This document shows positions 58,296 through 64,000 of a stretch of 64,000 bases of DNA, in pieces (the stretch's first letter is position 1; each line of letters opens with the position of its first letter). The position numbers and the translations under genes were made by a program. Under the pieces are notes generated by a model that was not told the DNA's origin, searched no databases, and saw only the letters and a program-made list of their open reading frames with translations. The stretch comes from Bacillota bacterium (GTDB taxonomy: Bacteria; Bacillota; Bacilli; Paenibacillales; Paenibacillaceae): contig JAEZCJ010000187.1 of the NCBI GenBank assembly GCA_023433615.1, positions 1-64,000 of the forward strand, given 5' to 3'.

Positions 58296-60149
58296 ATGCG
58301 AAGAGATAACAGAGTCGATATACAGGTCATTGCAGGGCAAGAGACGGGGCCGATGCTGAACAGCGGACAGTTCTCGGCCATGCTGGAGCGATCGCCGGAC
58401 CCGATCGCCATCTATCAAGGCGAGATCATTCGGTATGCGAATCCTGCCTGTGCCGCGCTTGTCGGGGCTGCAGGTCCAGCCGAGTTGATCGGACAATCGA
58501 TCCTGTCTTTCGTTCAACCGGCCTATGCGGCATATGCCATGAAGAAGTCGCGGCAGCTCGTCCGGCAGCGAGTGGAGAACGGCGAGGCGAGGATGCCATG
58601 GCTGCGTAGGGATGGATCGTCCGTGCCGATCCATGTGCGAGCCTCGGCCATCGTCTATGACGGCCAGCCCGCGATTATGGTCCAGGGCAGGGACATTACC
58701 GAGCTGAAGCTGATGGAGCAGTCGATGAAGGACTTGGAGCTGCAGTACTTCCAGATGATCGAGCGATCGCCGGATGCGATCTGCATCCATGTCGATAATA
58801 AGTTCTATTACGTGAACGAAGCCGCTGCACGAATGTTCCGCGCCGCCGACCGGCATTCGATTATCGGATCATCGATCATGGATCGGCTTCAGTTGGACCA
58901 GCACGCGGAGTTCGATCGCCGGCTCGGTCTGGCGGATACCGATCTGCCATTGGATTACACGGTTTATAAATGCCTGCGATACGACGGCGAGGTCGTCGAT
59001 ATCGAGGTGAACAGCGCGGTGATTCATCGTCACCGGGACAAGCGGTACATCCAGACCGTCATGCGCGACATTACGGAGCGGGTGAGGCGGGAGAACGAGC
59101 TGCGGGAGAGCTCGCAGCTCTATCAGCGGATCATCGAATTTCTTCCGGAACCGCTGGTGGTGACGGAGAACGCCGTGATCGTCTACGCGAACTTGTCGGC
59201 GCTCCGGCTTGTGAAGCTCGAAGAGCAATCCCAGTTAATCGGCAGGAGCATCTTCGACTTCTTCCATCCGGCGCATCATTCGGACTCCGAGCGTACCATT
59301 CGCGAAGTCATGGCGACGGATGCGCCAAGTCCTTTTCAAGAGCGCAAGCTTCGGTGTCCGAATGGCGAGACGATCGACATTGAGATCTCGAGCATTCGCA
59401 TCGACCACTATATGGGCAAGTCCGTGCTGCTCAGCGTGCTGCGCGACCTGACGGCCCGCAAGCATGAAGAGGAGTTCATCGTGCAGACCGAGAAGCTGTC
59501 GGTGATCGGTCAGTTGGCCGCGGGAGTCGCGCATGAAATCCGTAACCCCTTGACGACGTTGAAGGGGTTCACCAAGCTGCTGCAGCGAGAGGTGGGAGAC
59601 AAGTATCCGTATCTGCCCGTCATGGAAGCGGAGCTGGATCGGATCAACTTTATCGTGAACGAATTCATGAGCTTGTCGAAGCCGCATCTGACGAGCTTCC
59701 GGCTCAGCCATGTCGGCGATATCGCGCGCAGCGTGGTGCAATTCCTGGAAGCGCAGGCGAATCTGAGCAACGTGTCCTTCCGCATTCGCTGCGAAGAGCA
59801 GATGCCGCCGATCGAGTGCGACGAGAATCAGCTGAAGCAGGTGTTCATCAATATCATTAAGAATGCGATGGATGCCATGCCCGAGGGGGGCACCGTCGAG
59901 ATCGGCGTGTCCGCCGATACAAGCAGCGGAAGATTGTGCGTGAAGATCGAGGATGACGGGCCCGGTATTGACGAGCAGGTAGTCGCCCGCTTGGGCGAGC
60001 CGTTCTTCACGACGAAGGCTACCGGTACCGGTCTTGGGCTGATGATCTGCAAGCGCATCATCGCCGGGCACGGGGGCACGCTCTCCATTGGCAGCACGCT
60101 CGGCGCCGGCACGACAGTGACGATTATGCTCCCGCTTGTGGGGCAATAG
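58296..60149 (+). CDS. PAS-domain sensor histidine kinase (sporulation-kinase type)
   Basis: A 617-residue soluble kinase. It has three PAS domains (about residues 22-130, 145-262, 275-385), with PAS/PAC ends such as VQGRDITELK and VMRDITERVR. HisKA follows with AAGVAHEIRNPLTTLKGF (the phosphorylated His), and the ATPase lid has the N-box IINIIKNAMDAMPEGG-like stretch, DDGPGI and GTGLGL. No membrane segment is seen, so it senses inside the cell. The set resembles the KinA/KinE-type kinases that feed phosphate to Spo0F in Bacillales. Which ligand the PAS domains bind is unknown. A strong terminator follows. Confidence 0.9.
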   Translation: MRRDNRVDIQVIAGQETGPMLNSGQFSAMLERSPDPIAIYQGEIIRYANPACAALVGAAGPAELIGQSILSFVQPAYAAYAMKKSRQLVRQRVENGEARMPWLRRDGSSVPIHVRASAIVYDGQPAIMVQGRDITELKLMEQSMKDLELQYFQMIERSPDAICIHVDNKFYYVNEAAARMFRAADRHSIIGSSIMDRLQLDQHAEFDRRLGLADTDLPLDYTVYKCLRYDGEVVDIEVNSAVIHRHRDKRYIQTVMRDITERVRRENELRESSQLYQRIIEFLPEPLVVTENAVIVYANLSALRLVKLEEQSQLIGRSIFDFFHPAHHSDSERTIREVMATDAPSPFQERKLRCPNGETIDIEISSIRIDHYMGKSVLLSVLRDLTARKHEEEFIVQTEKLSVIGQLAAGVAHEIRNPLTTLKGFTKLLQREVGDKYPYLPVMEAELDRINFIVNEFMSLSKPHLTSFRLSHVGDIARSVVQFLEAQANLSNVSFRIRCEEQMPPIECDENQLKQVFINIIKNAMDAMPEGGTVEIGVSADTSSGRLCVKIEDDGPGIDEQVVARLGEPFFTTKATGTGLGLMICKRIIAGHGGTLSIGSTLGAGTTVTIMLPLVGQ

Positions 60150-60150
60150 G

Positions 60151-60188
60151 ACAGAAGAAGCTGAGCCTTGCGGTTCAGCTTCTTCTGT
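60151..60188 (+). terminator. Terminator after the histidine kinase gene
   Basis: Perfect 14-bp stem ACAGAAGAAGCTGA/TCAGCTTCTTCTGT with a 10-nt loop. Confidence 0.82.
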
Positions 60189-60303
60189 CATTCCGCCGGA
60201 CCATCTTTATAGCGATTCTGTGAAGTCGGGCATGTCTTATAGCTTATGCAGGTCGCTCAACCTATACTGAGGATAAGAATGCAATAGGAAGGAGCCGATA
60301 GTC

Positions 60304-61328
60304 ATGTCTAATAGGATCCCGACGCCGAACGACACCTACCAAGCGCTGGTCGTAGACCGGTTGAACGGCGAAGTGTTCGCCGAGATCCGCAGCCGGCGGA
60401 TCGCGGAGCTCCCGGAAGGCGAACTGCTCATTCGCGTGCATTATTCCGGAGTGAATTACAAGGATGCTCTTGCCTGCGCCAAGGGCGGCAATGTCGTACG
60501 GCAGTACCCGTCCATCCCGGGCATCGATCTTGCCGGCGTGGTCGTACGCAGCCGATCGAATGCATTCCGGGAGGGCGACGAGGTGTTCGCGACGGGCTAT
60601 GAGCTGGGTGTCACGCATGAGGGAGGTTACGGCGGTTACGCGAGCATCCCTGCCGCGTGGGCCATGCATGTCCCGCAAGGATTGACGCTCATGGAGACGA
60701 TGATGCTGGGGACGGCGGGCCTAACGGCAGCCTTGTCGGTACTGCCTTGCAGGCGAACGGCATACAGCCCGCATCCGGTCCGATTCTCGTAACCGGCGCA
60801 TCGGGAGGCGTAGGCAGCCTGTCCGTCGGCATGCTCGCGAAGCTCGGTTACGAGGTGACAGCCAGTACGGGCAAGCCGGATATGCACGAGCGGCTGCTGC
60901 GGCTCGGCGCTGCCAAGGTGACGGACAGAGCAGCCGTACTAGGCGACTCGGCTGCGGCACGACCGCTTCAGAAGCAAGCATGGGCCGGAGCTGTCGACAG
61001 CGTGGGAGGGAGCGTCTTGGCGGCGATTCTCAGCCAGCTGCGATACGGCGGTGCCGTCGCGGCCAGCGGATTGACAGGCGGGACTGCGCTAGCGACGACC
61101 GTGCTGCCGTTCATCCTGCGCGGGGTGCGGTTGATCGGCATCGATTCGGTCTATGCCGAGACCGATGTCCGCAGGCAGATGTGGGAGCGGATGGCGTCGT
61201 CTTACCGGATCGAGGAGCTTGCCGACATCTGCGCCGTCATTCCGCTGAGCCGCGTGCCGGAAGCCGTGCATACAGCTTTGCAGGGAGAATCGCGAGGCCG
61301 GGTCGTCGTGCGGCACGAGCAACTGTAA
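60304..61328 (+). pseudogene. Zinc-free quinone oxidoreductase (YhdH/AcuI type), interrupted by a frameshift
   Basis: The first part (60304 to about 60741) encodes the N-terminal half with YHYSGVNYKDALA-like VHYSGVNYKDALA, PGIDLAGVVV and HVPQGLTLMETMMLGTAGLTAALSV. The reading frame then shifts. The second part (from about 60743) continues with ALQANGIQPASGPILVTGASGGVGSLSVGML and the family C-terminus. A single missing base just after the GTA at 60739-60741 restores a SVxALQ junction as in the family. The enzyme would be an NADPH acryloyl-CoA/quinone reductase. It may be a true pseudogene, a sequencing error, or a very recent mutation, as no further damage is visible. Confidence 0.8.
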
Positions 61329-61356
61329 ATGCAGGTAGCGGAGGAGGTCGGAAGGC

Positions 61357-62058
61357 ATGTCCAATCAACGGGATACCGGCCATGTATCGCTTGTTGCCGC
61401 CTTGCTCGGGATACTGACAGCGCTGCTCGCCGGCTGCGTGTTCCATCCGCAATCGGAGAACGTGATCGATGAAGCTGCCGCACACGGCTTCATCTACGCC
61501 ATCATAAGCGGCAGCCGCAGCCAGGACGCGTACGGCGACAAGCTCACCGTTGACCGCGAGACCGCAGACGGCGGCCGGGAACGGATCTACGAGAGCGACT
61601 TCAAGGGCTTGAAGCCATGGCGATTGCAGATTGCGGACCTCGATGGGGATGGATGGTCGGAGATCGTCACGGCCGTCCGCAAGTCAACGCACTTCGACCC
61701 GGAGGAGAAGAATCGCTTGTTCGTCTTCAATTATGACGGCGAGCGACTTACGAAGAAGTGGACGGGGTCGCGGATTGCCGGCGACTGGCGCGAATTCCAC
61801 GTAGGGGACCTGCTGCCGATTCCCGGCGAGGAGCTGCTATTCATCGAGTCCCTCTCGGATGGAAGGGAGCGGCTAAGCGTCTACTATTGGTTCGATTTCG
61901 GATTCGTAAGCCTCGCCGTAAGCGAGCCTTACGATAGTCCGATTGAAGAGCTGGCCATCGCAGGAGAGAATCGATTGTCCTTAAGGCTCGCATCCTCGGA
62001 ATCCCGCACTTTAATGGTTGATAATGGTACAATAGTCAATGTGAACCACGACCTTTGA
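61357..62058 (+). CDS. Lipoprotein of unknown function
   Basis: A 233-residue protein with a signal peptide and lipobox (LLAGC). The mature part has an FG-GAP/VCBS-like stretch ADLDGDGWSEIVTA and a second LFVFNYDGERLT blade-like repeat, suggesting a partial beta-propeller. GGAGGAGG stands before the ATG. It is probably cotranscribed with the next lipoprotein. A specific family is not known to me. Confidence 0.65.
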   Translation: MSNQRDTGHVSLVAALLGILTALLAGCVFHPQSENVIDEAAAHGFIYAIISGSRSQDAYGDKLTVDRETADGGRERIYESDFKGLKPWRLQIADLDGDGWSEIVTAVRKSTHFDPEEKNRLFVFNYDGERLTKKWTGSRIAGDWREFHVGDLLPIPGEELLFIESLSDGRERLSVYYWFDFGFVSLAVSEPYDSPIEELAIAGENRLSLRLASSESRTLMVDNGTIVNVNHDL

Positions 62059-62083
62059 TTATTAAACCAGTGAGGTGTGTGCA

Positions 62084-64000
62084 ATGCGACGATGGTGGAT
62101 GCTGCTATTGACGGCGGCGCTGCTGACGGGCGGATGCATGAGCAACGGCCAGTCGCAGAATATCCCTGCGGATACGGGGCGTCTGCTCGAAGAGCATGAA
62201 GCGGAGAGCGATGGCGAAGAAGCTGTCCCCGAGGTACCGCTGGCGAATGACCGCTCCTTGGTCGTAAGCCGGCCATGGGCCGACCTTGAATCGGCTGTTG
62301 GGAAGGCAAGGCCGGCGCTGTCGATTCCTCAATATGAAGCGCGCGTGCAGCCTTATCGCGTTCAGCCTAGACTGGCGAATGTGACGAACGCGAGCCGCTT
62401 CAGCGGCTTCACGGCGGACCAGCTGAAGATGCTGACGGAGAACGGCTTCGTTGTCGTGCCAAGCCGCGATACGAAGATGCACTATGTCTACGACAACAAC
62501 GAGTATGCCGGGGTACCGAACTTCATTACGGCCGATTCCGTTCTTCATACCTATCATCATTTTTATGACAAGTCGCTGATGCTCGTAGAATCATCGCATC
62601 TCTACGACGATCTTGACCGGCTAACCTCGCAGATGCTGGAAGATGCTGTAGAGCTGCACGGGAAGCTGCAGGAGGAGGACCTTCGCGAACTGCAGCGCGG
62701 CAATGCCGTCTCGCTGCTCGTCGCGCGCAGGCTGATGAACCCGGAGGCGGCCGTCCCGTCGGAGCTGGATGCGAAGGCCGCAGCCATCGCCAATCAAGAG
62801 CTGGCGTTGATCGATGCGGCTTCCAGCTTCGAGCGCTCCCCGTTATTCGGCATCGATCTCGACTATTCGCAATTCAAGGTTCGAGGCCACTATACGACAA
62901 GCGAGAAGCTGGGGCGATATTTTCGCGCGATGATGTGGCTCGGTACGGCACCGCTAACGCTCGAATCGGAAGAAGGCGAGATCCTGTACGACAACGTGCA
63001 GCAAGCGCTGCTCTTCGCCTTCACGGCAGGGATGGGCGGGGAACGACAGACGAGCAGCGCGGAGCTATGGGCGAATCTCTATCTGCCCACGAGCCGGTAT
63101 GTCGGCCTGTCCGACGACATTCATCTCTACCAGCTCAACAGCCTGCGCAAGTCTGTCTTCGGCGAGGCGGACGATCCGCATCTGATTAACGATGCTAGGT
63201 ACCGCGATCGGCTGCAGGAGGCGGTCAGGGAGCTTCCAGCCCCGCGAATTCAAGGGAAGCTGACCGCCATGACGACGCCGACGGGCAAGCAGTTCCGCTT
63301 CATGGGGCAGCGTTATGTCATGGACGCTTACGTCATGCAGCGGCTCATGGAGCCGATCGCGCGTCCCGTTCCTTCCGGTCTCGACGTGATGGGTGTCTTG
63401 GGCAGCGAGACGGCCGAGCGGCTGCTGTTGGAGGTGTATAAGCCGCAGGTCAAGTGGCCGGACTACATGCCGGAGTACCGGAAGCTCGAAGAGCGTATAT
63501 CCGGATATACGGACGAAATGTGGGGAAGCAATCTATACGACGGTTGGCTCTGGTCGATTCGCGAAGCACTGTCGGCCTTCGAGGCGGATGCCGGCGTGCC
63601 GTCCTTCATGGCGAACGAAGCATGGCAGCACAAAGCGCTGAATACGGCGCTCGGCAGCTATGCGGAACTGAAGCATGACACGGTGCTATACGGCAAGCAG
63701 CCGCTTGCCGAGATGGGCGGACCGGTCGAATACGCCGAACACCATTACGTCGAGCCGAACGTGCCGCTGTATAGCAAACTGTTCTATCTGACCGACTACA
63801 CGACAGCCGTTCTGGATGAGCGGGGGATGCTGGACGAATCGCTGCGCGGCGCAGCCGACACGTACAAGGAACTGCTGCAGCTCCTGATCGACTGCTCGGT
63901 GAAGGAGCTGCGCGGCGAGGCGCTAACCGAGGATGAGAACGACCGGCTGCTCTGGTACGGCGGAACGCTCGAGCAGATCTCCCAGTTGCTGCTGACCGGC
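62084..64000 (+). CDS. DUF3160-type lipoprotein, truncated by the window edge
   Basis: The frame starts at ATG 62084 (GAGGTGTG upstream) and is open to the end of the window, 639 codons so far. The signal peptide ends in a lipobox (LLTGGC). The mature part has family-like stretches TADQLKMLTENGFVVVPS, YDNNEYAGVPNFITADSVLHTYHHFYDK, NVQQALLFAFTAGM and KQFRFMGQRYVMDAYVMQRL, with a long alpha-helical character. The function of DUF3160 proteins is unknown. They are cell-surface or periplasm-facing proteins. The C-terminus lies outside the window. Confidence 0.78.
   Translation, partial: MRRWWMLLLTAALLTGGCMSNGQSQNIPADTGRLLEEHEAESDGEEAVPEVPLANDRSLVVSRPWADLESAVGKARPALSIPQYEARVQPYRVQPRLANVTNASRFSGFTADQLKMLTENGFVVVPSRDTKMHYVYDNNEYAGVPNFITADSVLHTYHHFYDKSLMLVESSHLYDDLDRLTSQMLEDAVELHGKLQEEDLRELQRGNAVSLLVARRLMNPEAAVPSELDAKAAAIANQELALIDAASSFERSPLFGIDLDYSQFKVRGHYTTSEKLGRYFRAMMWLGTAPLTLESEEGEILYDNVQQALLFAFTAGMGGERQTSSAELWANLYLPTSRYVGLSDDIHLYQLNSLRKSVFGEADDPHLINDARYRDRLQEAVRELPAPRIQGKLTAMTTPTGKQFRFMGQRYVMDAYVMQRLMEPIARPVPSGLDVMGVLGSETAERLLLEVYKPQVKWPDYMPEYRKLEERISGYTDEMWGSNLYDGWLWSIREALSAFEADAGVPSFMANEAWQHKALNTALGSYAELKHDTVLYGKQPLAEMGGPVEYAEHHYVEPNVPLYSKLFYLTDYTTAVLDERGMLDESLRGAADTYKELLQLLIDCSVKELRGEALTEDENDRLLWYGGTLEQISQLLLTG

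Overview
The window looks like chromosomal DNA of a moderately GC-rich, spore-forming Firmicute of the Paenibacillaceae type (Paenibacillus/Cohnella-like). The pointers are strong AGGAGG-type ribosome binding sites, frequent TTG/GTG starts, a DUF3231 protein, a YdjO-type cold-inducible protein next to a cold-shock protein, a PAS/HisKA kinase of the sporulation-kinase type, and several Bacillales-type lipoproteins. No rRNA, tRNA, CRISPR array or intact insertion sequence was seen. The assignment rests on gene content read by eye, not on a database search.

Left edge (1-6.9 kb): the end of an electron-transfer flavoprotein alpha subunit followed by fixC and fixX, then a GH3 glycosidase with inverted domain order and a DUF3231 protein.

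Accessory region (7.0-35.8 kb): a probable, to my knowledge undescribed, biosynthetic locus. Its left part (7.0-19.6 kb) holds an AMP-forming acyl ligase, an AraC-type regulator, a HAD phosphatase, a UGT-like glycosyltransferase, an AcpS phosphopantetheinyl transferase, an orphan beta-rich protein, an FAD oxidoreductase, two AHSA1(SRPBCC)-PDZ fusion proteins around a small cupin, a groES-groEL pair without a CIRCE element, and a family-2 glycosyltransferase. Its right part is one tightly packed operon (20783-35716): AraC regulator, membrane-anchored protein, three ketosynthase-like proteins (one half-length and lacking its cysteine), ketoreductase, ACP, then DUF1702, ASPIC/UnbV and UnbU/RnfD-like proteins. 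That trio is otherwise known from enediyne clusters, but no enediyne PKS is present here. The operon continues with a YqaJ-fold protein that lacks its nuclease E-x-K, a CcdA-like membrane protein, a class III aminotransferase, a peroxiredoxin, an M2-type metallopeptidase and a small basic protein. It is headed by a symmetric, overlapping divergent promoter carrying a duplicated 16-bp operator, next to a self-cleaving S24 (LexA/CI-type) repressor gene. DNA-damage-responsive control is therefore plausible.

Surface-glycan region (35.9-43.1 kb, minus strand): a group II intron 3-prime remnant, then an operon of methyltransferase, sugar nucleotidyltransferase, an unknown C39-like protein, three glycosyltransferases and inositol-1-phosphate synthase. 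This suggests an inositol-containing glycoconjugate.

Right part (43.2-64 kb): ordinary chromosomal genes. These are membrane proteins, two SDRs, an MGT-type glycosyltransferase, uridine kinase, an esterase lipoprotein, a bicupin, an overlapping SNF2 helicase/SWIM pair, a cold-shock protein with a terminator-like leader, a YdjO-like protein, thioredoxin, a PAS histidine kinase, a frameshifted YhdH-type oxidoreductase, and two lipoproteins, the last running off the window.
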